Source: an uncultured Acidobacteriia bacterium (lineage in GTDB: Bacteria > Acidobacteriota > Terriglobia > Bryobacterales > Bryobacteraceae). Taken from it: 35,802 nucleotides of DNA. Every line of letters begins with the position of its first letter. Position 1 is the first letter of the stretch. This document shows positions 23,586-32,050 of this stretch, piece after piece. The notes under the pieces were generated by a model. The model was not told where the DNA came from. It made no database searches and saw only the letters and a list, made by a program, of their open reading frames with translations. The position numbers and the translations under genes are program-made. Where the stretch lies: positions 1 through 35,802 of the forward strand of contig CAIXXM010000108.1 of assembly GCA_903923395.1 (NCBI GenBank). The letters are read 5' to 3'.

Positions 23586-24803
23586 CTAACATGGCTGATT
23601 TTTCAGTGTTTCCGCCGCGATTGGATTGGTGACATCCACCCGTGCCCAGAGCAGCATTCCCATCGCCAGAAACGCCGCCATTCCCAGCAGCGGCAAGTCA
23701 TAACTGCCGGAAGCTTTGACGATATAGCCAAAGACCACGGAGGAAATTGCACCCCCCACCTGCCCCGCGGTATTCATAAAACCCGATACCGCACCCCCGC
23801 GCTTGCCGCCAATATCCAGGCAGGCCGTCCACACCACTGGCTGCTGGAAGGTAATGCCCGCGTAGGCGGCACTCAGACAGAGAATCACGGCGGTATGGCT
23901 CACCGCCAGCGTCGCCGAACCAATCCCCAGCGCGGCCAGCAACAAACCAGCCATCCCGACTCCGCGGCGCGACCACTTCACGCCCACACTCTTCGCCAGC
24001 CAGTCACAGCACAGTCCGCCCAGCAAATTCGCACCCGCGCCCACAATGTATGGCAATGACGAAAGCAGCATGGAATCCTCACTAAACCCCTTGCCCTTCG
24101 AGAGATACGTGTGGAACCAGGTTTGAAAAAAGCTCATGGTGTAGACATAGCCAAACGTCAGCCCCATGATGGACCGCAGTTCCGGACTGCGCAGCATTGC
24201 ACCCCAGGGCGTTGCTTCCTGCTGTTTGCGCGCAGGTTCCGCTCCAACTGGATGATCCCGGAAGAGCCAGAACCAAACCACGGACCAGACCACCCCCAGC
24301 AAGCCAAACACGTAGAACGACATCCGCCAGCCGTAAGCCTGCTGGATCGGCACCACCAAAACCGGTGAAAGCGCACCGCCCAGTTGGCTGCACATGGTGA
24401 ACACGCCGAATGCCCGACCCCGCGTCTGGGGCGTAAACCAGTTTGAGATCGCGACCGTCGCATTCGGAAACGCGCCGGCTTCGCCTGCACCAAAAAGAAA
24501 ACGCGTCGCCAGCAACAGCGGATAAAGCGAAACCGCCCCGGTCAGCGCCGTGAAAAATGACCACCACAGGACGATTCGCGTCAACACCCGCCGTGCGCCA
24601 AGCCTGTCTCCCAGATGGCCGCTGGGAACCTCGAAGATCGCATAACCTACCAGAAATGCGGTCCCCACCCAGCCCCACATGTCCGGAGAAATATGGAGCG
24701 CGTCCTGCATGCGCGGCCCGGCCACGGAGATACACACGCGGTCCAGGTAGGTAATGATCGCCAACAGACAAAGCAGCAGCAGATAAAGATAACGGCGGTT
24801 CAC
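23586..24803 (-). CDS. MFS transporter, anion:cation symporter type
   Basis: The 405-residue protein has about 12 transmembrane helices and the MFS loop motif GHLGDRLGARRVL between TM2 and TM3. ITYLDRVCISVAGP in TM1, RFLFGAGEAGAFPNA and a central cytoplasmic loop follow. The TM1 motif and GAGEAGAFPN pattern match the ACS family that carries hexuronates, glucarate and other organic anions. The start is GTG 24803 with the TAAACT box nine bases upstream. The divergent MerR-type gene is an obvious candidate regulator. Given the exported polyuronate lyase elsewhere in the window, a sugar-acid substrate would be consistent, but the genes are 13 kb apart. Confidence 0.9.
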   Translation of the reverse strand: MNRRYLYLLLLCLLAIITYLDRVCISVAGPRMQDALHISPDMWGWVGTAFLVGYAIFEVPSGHLGDRLGARRVLTRIVLWWSFFTALTGAVSLYPLLLATRFLFGAGEAGAFPNATVAISNWFTPQTRGRAFGVFTMCSQLGGALSPVLVVPIQQAYGWRMSFYVFGLLGVVWSVVWFWLFRDHPVGAEPARKQQEATPWGAMLRSPELRSIMGLTFGYVYTMSFFQTWFHTYLSKGKGFSEDSMLLSSLPYIVGAGANLLGGLCCDWLAKSVGVKWSRRGVGMAGLLLAALGIGSATLAVSHTAVILCLSAAYAGITFQQPVVWTACLDIGGKRGGAVSGFMNTAGQVGGAISSVVFGYIVKASGSYDLPLLGMAAFLAMGMLLWARVDVTNPIAAETLKNQPC

Positions 24804-24812
24804 GGGTGTCTG

Positions 24813-24818
24813 AGTTTA
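24813..24818 (-). promoter_or_regulatory. -10-like TAAACT before the MFS gene
   Basis: TAAACT on the minus strand is followed by nine bases and GTG 24803. It lies 22 bases from the divergent TAGAAT box of the MerR gene, so one regulator could control both. Confidence 0.4.
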
Positions 24819-24840
24819 CCGCAGCCCCCCGGAAATTTGG

Positions 24841-24846
24841 TAGAAT
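24841..24846 (+). promoter_or_regulatory. -10-like TAGAAT before the MerR gene
   Basis: TAGAAT is followed by five bases and an in-frame ATG at 24852, and by 38 bases and the second ATG at 24885. A weak TTTACC lies 20 bases upstream; long spacers are typical of MerR-controlled promoters, so self-regulation is possible. Confidence 0.4.
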
Positions 24847-24884
24847 TCGAGATGCTCACCCGGAGCAGACAGAGGCAACGCGAA

Positions 24885-25406
24885 ATGTTCAAAACAAAAA
24901 AGGAACTGTCCGTTTCCCATTTGGACACCGAGCGCTACTCCAGCGGTGAAGTCGCGGAAATCGCCGGCGTCAGTCTGCGCCAGTTGCAGTGGTGGGATGA
25001 ACGCGGCGTCGTCTCCCCCCGCCAGGAAGGCCACCGCCGTGTCTACGCGGCCCAGGAAGTCGTCGAAGTTTCCGTCATCGCCGAACTCCGCCGCAAGGGC
25101 TTCTCGCTCCAGAAAATTCGCCGCGTCCTACGCTTCCTGCACCGCGAAATGGGCAAGCGCCTCGGGGAAGCCATGATCGCCAACAGCGACGTCCACCTCG
25201 TCACGGACGGCAAGAACATCTATCTCGAAGAAGATTCCAACCGCATCATCGACATCTTCAAGAACGCCTCCCAGCCCATGTTCCTCGTCTGCGTTACAGA
25301 CCAGCTGAAGCGATTCCACCCCCACGCTCCCGCCGAAAAGCCCCAGCTCCGCAAGCCCGTGGTCTCCGAACCCGGCGCGGTCAAGGCGAAACGCAAGCAG
25401 GCGTAA
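24885..25406 (+). CDS. MerR-family regulator with an unfamiliar C-terminal domain
   Basis: The 173-residue protein has the winged-helix start YSSGEVAEIAGVSLRQLQWWDERG (about 18-41) and the second helix pair RRVYAAQEVVEVSVIAELRRKGFSLQKIRRVLRFL of MerR proteins. The C-terminal part (about 100-148) has GEAMIANSDVHLVTDGKNIY and IIDIFKNASQPMFLVCVTD, not a simple dimerisation coil, so it may bind a ligand. A basic tail ends the protein. ATG 24885 has AGAGG nine bases upstream; the alternative ATG 24852 adds 11 residues and would be leaderless behind TAGAAT. It is divergent from the MFS gene and precedes the M20 amidohydrolase by 57 bases. Confidence 0.85.
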   Translation: MFKTKKELSVSHLDTERYSSGEVAEIAGVSLRQLQWWDERGVVSPRQEGHRRVYAAQEVVEVSVIAELRRKGFSLQKIRRVLRFLHREMGKRLGEAMIANSDVHLVTDGKNIYLEEDSNRIIDIFKNASQPMFLVCVTDQLKRFHPHAPAEKPQLRKPVVSEPGAVKAKRKQA

Positions 25407-25443
25407 AACATTCGTTTCTAGTGCAAAACGGGTCCGGGAACGG

Positions 25444-25449
25444 TATAAC
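25444..25449 (+). promoter_or_regulatory. -10-like TATAAC before the M20 amidohydrolase
   Basis: TATAAC lies 14 bases before ATG 25464, giving a leader of about seven to eight bases. No clear -35 or Shine-Dalgarno is seen. Confidence 0.35.
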
Positions 25450-25463
25450 TGTTCTCAACCCTT

Positions 25464-27068
25464 ATGCGAATTACCGGACTCCTCCTCCTCCTTTGTCTGA
25501 GCGCCTTCGCCCAGAACAAGCTGTCTCCCGAAAAGGAAGCCTCCATCAAGGCCGACCTCTCCGGCAAGATCGACGGCATGTACAAGCAGAACCAGGTCAT
25601 GGTCGATACCGTGTTCAGCTTCGGCGAACTCGGCTTCCAGGAATATGAAACCTCCAAATACCTGACCGGCATTCTCGAAAAGGAAGGCTTCAAGATCGAG
25701 CGCGGCATCGCCGGCATCCCCACCGCCTGGATGGCCACCTGGGGCGAAGGCAAGCCCGTCATCGCACTCGGTTCCGATATTGACTGCATCCCCCAGGCTT
25801 CCCAGAAACCCGGCGTCGCCTACCGTGACCCGCTCATCGTCGGTGCCCCCGGCCACGGCGAAGGTCACAACTCCGGCGTGCCCATGAACATCACCGCCGT
25901 CCTCGCCGTGAAGGAAGTGATGCAGCGCGAGCACCTCAAGGGCACCCTCAAAGTGTGGCCCGGCGTCGCCGAAGAACAGCTCGGCACCAAGGCTTACTAC
26001 GTGCAGGCCGGTGTCTTCAAAGATGTGGATGTCGTCCTCTTCGCTCACGTCGGTGCCGGCTTCGGTGTCGCTTACGGACCCGGTGGCCAGAACGGCATGG
26101 TCTCCGTCGAATACATGTTCAAAGGGGAAAGCGCTCACGCAGCCGGTGCCCCCTGGCGCGGACGCAGCGCCCTCGACGCCGTCGAATTGATGGACGTCGG
26201 CTGGAACTTCCGCCGCGAACACCTCCGCCTCGCGCAGCGCTCCCACTACGTCATCACCAACGGTGGCGACCAGCCGAACGTCGTCCCGCAGAACGCCTCC
26301 GTCTGGTATTACTTCCGCGAAGCCGATTACCAGCACATCATGGACATGTGGAAGATCGGTGACGATATGGCCAAGGGCGCCACACTCATGACCAATACCG
26401 AAGTCACCTCCCGCCTCCTCGGCAGCGCCTGGCCCGGCTACTTCAACCAGCCTGTCGCCGAAGCCATGTACGCCAACATCAAGAAGGTGGGTCTGCCCAA
26501 GTGGACCGCCGAAGACCAGCTGCTGGCCAAGTCCCTCCAGAAGGAACTCGACGTTCCCGTCCGTGGCTTGCCGGAAACCATCATGCCCATCCGCGCCCCG
26601 CGTCCCGTGGTCGAAGGGCAGGGTGGAGAAGGCGGCGTCGGACCCACCGGCGGCGGTTCCGATGACATCGGCGACATCTCCTGGGTCGTGCCCACCGTCA
26701 CCCTCAGCTACCCCGCCAACATCGCCGCGGGCCCCGGCCACAGCTGGGCCAACGCCATCGCCATGGCCACGCCCATCGCCCACAAAGGCACCATCGCCGG
26801 CGCCAAGGTCCAGGCCATGACCGTGCTCGACCTGCTCACCCACCCCGAAATGGTCAAGGCCGCCTGGGACTACTTCAACAACGTCCAGACCAAAGACCAG
26901 AAGTACAAGAGCTTCGTCCGCCCCGGTGACAAACCCGCGCTCTTCCTCAACAAGAAGATCATGGATGAGTACCGCCCGGAAATGAAGAAAATGTACTACG
27001 ACCCCTCGAAGTACAACACGTACCTCGAACAGCTCGGCATCAAGTACCCCACCGTCCGCACCAAGTAA
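25464..27068 (+). CDS. Exported M20-family amidohydrolase (AbgB-like)
   Basis: The 534-residue protein has a signal peptide (MRITGLLLLLCLSAFAQ) and an M20 metallopeptidase plan. It has GSDIDCIP (metal Asp), GAPGHGEGHNSGVPMNI, the catalytic Glu in WPGVAEEQLGTKAYYV, the dimerisation/lid domain starting EYMFKGESAHAAGAPWRGRSALDAVELM, and the final His in GPGHSWANA. Members such as AbgB split p-aminobenzoyl-glutamate; others cleave dipeptides or N-acyl amino acids. The usual CGH(N/D) reads EGHNSG here. The signal peptide implies a periplasmic or external role, in contrast to cytoplasmic AbgB. Codon use is strongly C-ending, giving a long false ORF on the other strand. It follows the MerR gene in the same direction. 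Confidence 0.88.
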   Translation: MRITGLLLLLCLSAFAQNKLSPEKEASIKADLSGKIDGMYKQNQVMVDTVFSFGELGFQEYETSKYLTGILEKEGFKIERGIAGIPTAWMATWGEGKPVIALGSDIDCIPQASQKPGVAYRDPLIVGAPGHGEGHNSGVPMNITAVLAVKEVMQREHLKGTLKVWPGVAEEQLGTKAYYVQAGVFKDVDVVLFAHVGAGFGVAYGPGGQNGMVSVEYMFKGESAHAAGAPWRGRSALDAVELMDVGWNFRREHLRLAQRSHYVITNGGDQPNVVPQNASVWYYFREADYQHIMDMWKIGDDMAKGATLMTNTEVTSRLLGSAWPGYFNQPVAEAMYANIKKVGLPKWTAEDQLLAKSLQKELDVPVRGLPETIMPIRAPRPVVEGQGGEGGVGPTGGGSDDIGDISWVVPTVTLSYPANIAAGPGHSWANAIAMATPIAHKGTIAGAKVQAMTVLDLLTHPEMVKAAWDYFNNVQTKDQKYKSFVRPGDKPALFLNKKIMDEYRPEMKKMYYDPSKYNTYLEQLGIKYPTVRTK

Positions 27069-27099
27069 TCCCGTTGTCAGGCGCAGGGGGCAATCGGGC

Positions 27100-27105
27100 T
27101 ACACT
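27100..27105 (+). promoter_or_regulatory. -10-like TACACT before recG
   Basis: TACACT is followed by five bases and TTG 27111. A TTGTCA lies 20 bases upstream, too far for a normal spacer. The box lies within the 42-base gap after the M20 gene and suggests an independent leaderless transcript. Confidence 0.4.
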
Positions 27106-27110
27106 CGAAT

Positions 27111-29216
27111 TTGCCCCTTGAGCTTGATACCCCCCTCACCTACGTGAAGGGCGTCGGACCCCACCGCGCAGCCATGCTGCAAACCAAGGGTCTCGAAACC
27201 ATCGAAGACCTCATCCAGTACTTCCCCTTCCGCTACGAAGACCGCAGCAACCTCAAACCCATCGCCAAACTCGCCCCCGGCGAAATGGCCACCGTCATTG
27301 CGGAGGTCAAAGCCGCCAAAGTCTCCAGCTTCAAACGCAAGGGCCTCGGTCTCTTTGAAGCCGAATTCACGGATGCTTCCAAGGCGGTCCTCCTCGCCAA
27401 GTGGTTCCGCAGCGCCTACCTCGCCGACAAACTCCTCCCCGGCACCCGCGTCGCTCTCTACGGCAAGATCGAATTCGATAATTACCGCGGCGAACTGCAG
27501 ATGATGCACCCGGAAACCGAACTCCTCTCCGGCGACGATGACGAGGGCGAAGCCTCCCTCCACACCGGCCGCATCGTCCCCGTCTACGAAGCCGCCCAGA
27601 AGGTCAACACCCGCGTCATCCGCAGCCTGATGTTCCGCGTCCTGCAGCAGATGCCCCGCCTCACGGACCGTCTGCCCGAAGAACTCCGCCACCGCCTCAA
27701 GTTTCCAGACCGCACCGCCGCCATCCGCGCCATACACTTTCCCGATAACGAAACGCCCGTCCGCATCTGGAATGATTTCCGCTCCCAGGCGCAGTTCCGC
27801 CTGATTTTTGAGGAGTTCTTCTGGCTCGAATGCGGCCTGGAAATCAAGCGCAAGAAGGGCAAAATGGTACCCGGCATCTCCTTCCAGCTCAATGACAAGG
27901 TGCGCGATTCCATCAAGAAACTCCTGCCCTTCAAGCCCACCGGTGCCCAGAAACGCGTGCTCAAAGAGATCGCGGAAGACATGGCCTCACCCAGCCCCAT
28001 GAACCGGCTGCTCCAGGGCGACGTCGGCAGCGGCAAGACCATCGTTGCCGCGGAAGCCGCCGTCATTGCGCTCGAAAACGGTTATCAGGCCGCCTTCCTC
28101 GCGCCCACGGAAATCCTCGCCACGCAGCACTTCCTCGGGCTCCGGCCGCTCTTCCGCAAGCTCGGCTATGAACCCGCTCTGCTCACCGGTTCCAACACAG
28201 CCCGCGAGAAACTCCAGATCAAGGAAATGCTGCGCAACGGCATGATCCACATCGCCATCGGCACCCACGCCCTCATCGAAAAGGACGTCGAATTCGCCAA
28301 CCTCGGCCTCGTGGTCATCGATGAACAGCACCGCTTCGGCGTCATGCAGCGCTTTGAACTCCTGCAAAAGGGCGTCTCGCCGGACGTCCTCGTCATGACC
28401 GCCACCCCCATCCCCCGCACCCTCGCCCTCACCCTCTTCGGCGATCTCGACGCTTCCGTCATCGACGAAATGCCCCCCGGACGCAAGAAGATCCAGACCA
28501 AACACTACACGGCGGATCAAGTCGAACTGGCCTACAGCGAGATTCAGCGCGAAGTCGAAAAGGGCCGCCAGGCATACGTGGTCTATCCCGTCATCGAGGA
28601 ATCCGAAACCACCGCGATGAAGGCGGCACAGCAGCAGTACGAACACCTCTCGAAAGAGGTCTTCCCGAACATCCCCATCGGCCTGCTCCACGGCCGTCTC
28701 GGCGCGAATGAAAAGGAAGCCGCCATGGACGCCTTCAAGCAGGGCCGCACCAGAATCCTCGTCTCCACCACGGTCATCGAAGTCGGCGTCGATGTCCCCA
28801 ACGCCACCGTGATGGTGATCGAGCAGGCCGAGCGCTTCGGACTCTCCCAGCTCCACCAATTGCGCGGACGCGTCGGACGCGGAGCCGAGCAGAGCCACTG
28901 CATGCTCATCACGGAAAAGCTCAACGATACCGGCAAGGAGCGCATCCGCACCCTGGTCGATTCACAGGACGGCTTCTACATCGCCGAAATGGACCTCAAA
29001 CTCCGCGGCCCCGGCGAGTTCTTCGGCACCAAACAATCCGGCCTCCCGTCGCTCCAGATCGCCAACATCCTGCGCGACCCCGACATCCTCGAAGCCGCCC
29101 GCCACGAAGCCAAAGCCTTCGTCGAACGCCCGCCCTCACAAGAAGCCTACGCCGCCGCCGTCGAATACATCCGCGGCCACTGGCAGCGCAGATACGGTTT
29201 AGTGCAGGTGGGATAG
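27111..29216 (+). CDS. recG: ATP-dependent DNA helicase RecG
   Basis: RecG is a branch-migrating double-stranded DNA translocase that regresses stalled forks and unwinds R-loops. The 701-residue product contains the N-terminal wedge/OB part (DTPLTYVKGVGPHRAAML at the start, FPFRYEDRS, and the OB segment ending about 160). The superfamily 2 motor then has QGDVGSGKT (motif I), LAPTEILA, DEQHRFG (motif II), TATPIPRTLA (III), STTVIEVGVDVPNA and QLRGRVGRG (VI). The end (KSGLPSLQIANILRD) includes the TRG region. TTG 27111 is the chosen start: it directly precedes the conserved LDTPLTYVKGVG and has the TACACT box five bases before it. Length is normal. Confidence 0.97.
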   Translation: MPLELDTPLTYVKGVGPHRAAMLQTKGLETIEDLIQYFPFRYEDRSNLKPIAKLAPGEMATVIAEVKAAKVSSFKRKGLGLFEAEFTDASKAVLLAKWFRSAYLADKLLPGTRVALYGKIEFDNYRGELQMMHPETELLSGDDDEGEASLHTGRIVPVYEAAQKVNTRVIRSLMFRVLQQMPRLTDRLPEELRHRLKFPDRTAAIRAIHFPDNETPVRIWNDFRSQAQFRLIFEEFFWLECGLEIKRKKGKMVPGISFQLNDKVRDSIKKLLPFKPTGAQKRVLKEIAEDMASPSPMNRLLQGDVGSGKTIVAAEAAVIALENGYQAAFLAPTEILATQHFLGLRPLFRKLGYEPALLTGSNTAREKLQIKEMLRNGMIHIAIGTHALIEKDVEFANLGLVVIDEQHRFGVMQRFELLQKGVSPDVLVMTATPIPRTLALTLFGDLDASVIDEMPPGRKKIQTKHYTADQVELAYSEIQREVEKGRQAYVVYPVIEESETTAMKAAQQQYEHLSKEVFPNIPIGLLHGRLGANEKEAAMDAFKQGRTRILVSTTVIEVGVDVPNATVMVIEQAERFGLSQLHQLRGRVGRGAEQSHCMLITEKLNDTGKERIRTLVDSQDGFYIAEMDLKLRGPGEFFGTKQSGLPSLQIANILRDPDILEAARHEAKAFVERPPSQEAYAAAVEYIRGHWQRRYGLVQVG

Positions 29217-29280
29217 CAGTTCCAAGGATTTCCTGTAACCACCATCCGCGGACCGTTTATGACTCATTGGGACTTCCACA

Positions 29281-31998
29281 ATGAAAAAACTCACCGCCGC
29301 GATGTTGCTCCTTTCAACTGTTGCTTTGGCGCAAACGAAAATTGATATCCCCTACGCGAAATTCACACTGCCCAACGGACTAACGGTTCTTGTTCACGAA
29401 GACCACAAAGCGCCCATTGTCGCGGTCAACACCTGGTATCACGTTGGGTCCAAGAATGAACGCCGGGGCAAGACCGGCTTTGCTCATCTCTACGAGCACT
29501 TGATGTTCGGGGGCAGTGAGAACCTCAAGGGCTCCTTCACGCAGGCACTCCAAAGGATTGGCGCGACAACCCTGAACGGGACAACGAATGAGGACCGCAC
29601 CAACTATTTCGAGAACGTGCCAACCAACGCGCTCGACTACACGCTGTTCCTCGAATCAGACCGCATGGGGCACTTCATACAGTCCTTCGACAAAGCCACG
29701 CTCGACGTGCAGCGCGGTGTGGTGCAGAATGAGAAGCGCCAGGGGCTCAATGAACCCTACGGACAGGCTTGGGAAATGATCCCCAGTGCCACATTTCCGG
29801 CTGGCCACCCTTACTCCTGGTCTGTCATCGGTGCCATGGAGGATCTCAACGCCGCATCTCTCGATGACGTGAAAGAGTGGTTCAGCACTTACTACGGGCC
29901 CTCCAACACGGTGCTGGTGCTGGCGGGTGATATCGATCTGAAGACGGCGCGCGAGAAGGTGACGAAATACTACGGTGATATCCCGGCCGGCCGGCCCTTG
30001 GCACGCCCCGGAACGTGGGTCGCCAAGATGTCCGGCACGCACCGCGAAACTCTGGAGGATCGTGTACCCGAAGCACGCATCCTGAAGTTCTGGAACACCC
30101 CGGGGTTGGGCTCCGCTGATGCTGACTATCTTGACCTGGTGAGCAATATTCTCGCCAAGTCCAAGATTTCCCGTCTCTACCAGCGTTTGGTTTACACGGA
30201 CCAAACCGCAACAGCAGTGGACTCGTGGATGGATGCCCGCGAAATTGCCGGCCAGTTTGCGATTGATGTGATGGTGGCTCCCGGCAAAGATCCGAAGGCC
30301 GTGGAGGCTGCCATTGACGACGAGCTCGCCAAGCTCCTCAAGGAGGGGCCAACTGCAGCTGAACTGCAGCGGGTGCAAACACAGTTCACTGCCAACTTTC
30401 TCCGCAGCGCCGAAATGATCGGTGGCTTTGGCGGCAAATCCGACCTCCTCGCCCTGGGGCAGATTCTTACTGGCGATCCGGCCTATCTTTTCGAAACCTC
30501 ACTGCCCCGCCACCAGACGGCAACGCCGGCCCTCATCAAGGATTTCGCCAACCGCTGGCTTGCAGATGGCCAATATGTCCTCACCGTGCTGCCGTTCAGC
30601 GACCATACCTCCGCGCCGCCGGTGGAGCGCAAAACACCGCCTGCCATCTCCGGAACCGTGGAGGCGAAGCCCGCCAATATCCAGCGCGCCACTCTGAAGA
30701 ATGGCACCAAAGTAATCCTCGCGGAACGCCACGAACTGCCTTTGGTGAGTATCACCCTCACCGTGGACGCTGGGTACGCAGCCGATTCACTCGCCATCCC
30801 CGGCACGGCCTCACTGACCAGCAAGATGCTTTCGTTTGGCACGAAAACCCTCTCTACGCTGGCTCTGGATGAACAGATCGAAAGTCTGGGTGCCCAGATC
30901 TTGGCCTACTCCACCACAGACTCTTCTGAAGTTCAACTCAGTGCCCTGAAAGACAAACTGGATCCTTCCCTCGCGCTGTTCGCTGACGTCGCGCTCCACC
31001 CCGCCTTCCCCGCGGCTGATTTTGCCAAAGTGCAGCGCCAGCATATCGCCTCGATTCAGGAAGAAAAGTCCAGCCCGATGATGCTCGGCCTCCGCGTACT
31101 TCCCCCGCTCCTGTTCGGGGCCAACCATGCCTACTCCGTACCATTCACAGGTTCCGGCTCCGAAGAATCGGCTGCCAAGATCACCACTGCGGATCTCCAA
31201 AGGTTCCACTCCACGTGGTACCGGCCCAATAATGCAACGCTCATCGTCGTGGGGGATATCACCATGGGCGAGATCCTGCCGAAACTGGAGACCGCATTTA
31301 CTGGCTGGGCCCCGGCACCGGCACCAAAGAAGAACATCGCTCCTGTTCAACTCAAGAGCGGTGCGCGCGTTTATCTCATTGATCGCCCCGGCTCAGAACA
31401 ATCCGTGATCCTCAGTGGCTTGATCGCTCCGCCGCAAGCCAGCGCCGCCGCTCTGGCCGGCTCGGTTGCGGACACCGTCCTGGGAGGGAATTTCTCCAGC
31501 CGCCTCAATATGAATATCCGTGAGGACAAGCATTATTCTTACGGAGTCGGCTCATTCATCCCCAGTTCCCGCGGCCAGCGCCCGTATTTCTTTTTCGCGC
31601 CAGTCCAAACGGACAAGACCAGAGAATCTTTGATGGAGGTCTCTAAAGAACTGCAAGATATCGTCAAAGCCAGGCCGGTCACTGCACAGGAACTGCAGGA
31701 CGCAAAATCCAACATGACCCTCAAACTCCCCGGTACCCGCGCAACCACGGTCCAACTCGCAAACACTCTGGCGGAGAATGTCCGCTCAGGTTTGCCAGAC
31801 GACTACTTCGATAACTACGCGAAAGATGTGATGGCACTCAAGCTGGCAGACGTGGACGATGCGGCCCGGACTCTCATCCAGCCGGACAAGCTCGTCTGGG
31901 TGATCGTCGGCGACCGTTCGAAGATTGAAGCCGGGATTCGCAGTCTGAACCTGGGGCCGCTTCAAATCCTGGACGCCAACGGCAATCCGGTCAAATAG
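29281..31998 (+). CDS. Exported M16 zinc metallopeptidase, two-domain
   Basis: The 905-residue protein has a signal peptide (MKKLTAAMLLLSTVALAQT) and two M16 modules, each made of an active and a partner half. The first half has the inverted zinc motif HLYEH in KTGFAHLYEHLMF (about residue 72) and the distal Glu in VVQNEKRQ. The third quarter (from about 460, NGTKVILAERHELPLVSIT) lacks HxxEH, reading GTASLTSKML, so it is the inactive partner. The last part has an R/Y-type pair in NIREDKHYSYGVGSF. Such proteins degrade peptides in the periplasm or on the surface. Its codons are less strongly C-ending than those of recG and the serine hydrolase on either side. ATG 29281 begins the signal peptide. 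Confidence 0.93.
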   Translation: MKKLTAAMLLLSTVALAQTKIDIPYAKFTLPNGLTVLVHEDHKAPIVAVNTWYHVGSKNERRGKTGFAHLYEHLMFGGSENLKGSFTQALQRIGATTLNGTTNEDRTNYFENVPTNALDYTLFLESDRMGHFIQSFDKATLDVQRGVVQNEKRQGLNEPYGQAWEMIPSATFPAGHPYSWSVIGAMEDLNAASLDDVKEWFSTYYGPSNTVLVLAGDIDLKTAREKVTKYYGDIPAGRPLARPGTWVAKMSGTHRETLEDRVPEARILKFWNTPGLGSADADYLDLVSNILAKSKISRLYQRLVYTDQTATAVDSWMDAREIAGQFAIDVMVAPGKDPKAVEAAIDDELAKLLKEGPTAAELQRVQTQFTANFLRSAEMIGGFGGKSDLLALGQILTGDPAYLFETSLPRHQTATPALIKDFANRWLADGQYVLTVLPFSDHTSAPPVERKTPPAISGTVEAKPANIQRATLKNGTKVILAERHELPLVSITLTVDAGYAADSLAIPGTASLTSKMLSFGTKTLSTLALDEQIESLGAQILAYSTTDSSEVQLSALKDKLDPSLALFADVALHPAFPAADFAKVQRQHIASIQEEKSSPMMLGLRVLPPLLFGANHAYSVPFTGSGSEESAAKITTADLQRFHSTWYRPNNATLIVVGDITMGEILPKLETAFTGWAPAPAPKKNIAPVQLKSGARVYLIDRPGSEQSVILSGLIAPPQASAAALAGSVADTVLGGNFSSRLNMNIREDKHYSYGVGSFIPSSRGQRPYFFFAPVQTDKTRESLMEVSKELQDIVKARPVTAQELQDAKSNMTLKLPGTRATTVQLANTLAENVRSGLPDDYFDNYAKDVMALKLADVDDAARTLIQPDKLVWVIVGDRSKIEAGIRSLNLGPLQILDANGNPVK

Positions 31999-32034
31999 CA
32001 GCCCCGAGGGAATCCCCGCGCGGCTCATTTCGCG

Positions 32035-32040
32035 TAAACT
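32035..32040 (+). promoter_or_regulatory. -10-like TAAACT before the serine hydrolase
   Basis: TAAACT is followed by ten bases, including GAGGAA, and ATG 32051. The Shine-Dalgarno would be largely untranscribed if initiation follows the box by seven bases, so either a near-leaderless or an upstream-initiated transcript is possible. Confidence 0.3.
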
Positions 32041-32050
32041 GAGGAACGGT

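Noticed and set aside
25455-26843. 462-codon minus-strand ORF opposite the M20 amidohydrolase
   Set aside because: The plus strand has a full domain set and signal peptide; the minus translation has His/Gly/Asp repeats typical of shadow frames.
29217-29280. Possible leaderless box before the M16 gene
   Set aside because: TATGAC lies about 20 bases before ATG 29281 and does not match TAnnnT; the gene was left out of the count.
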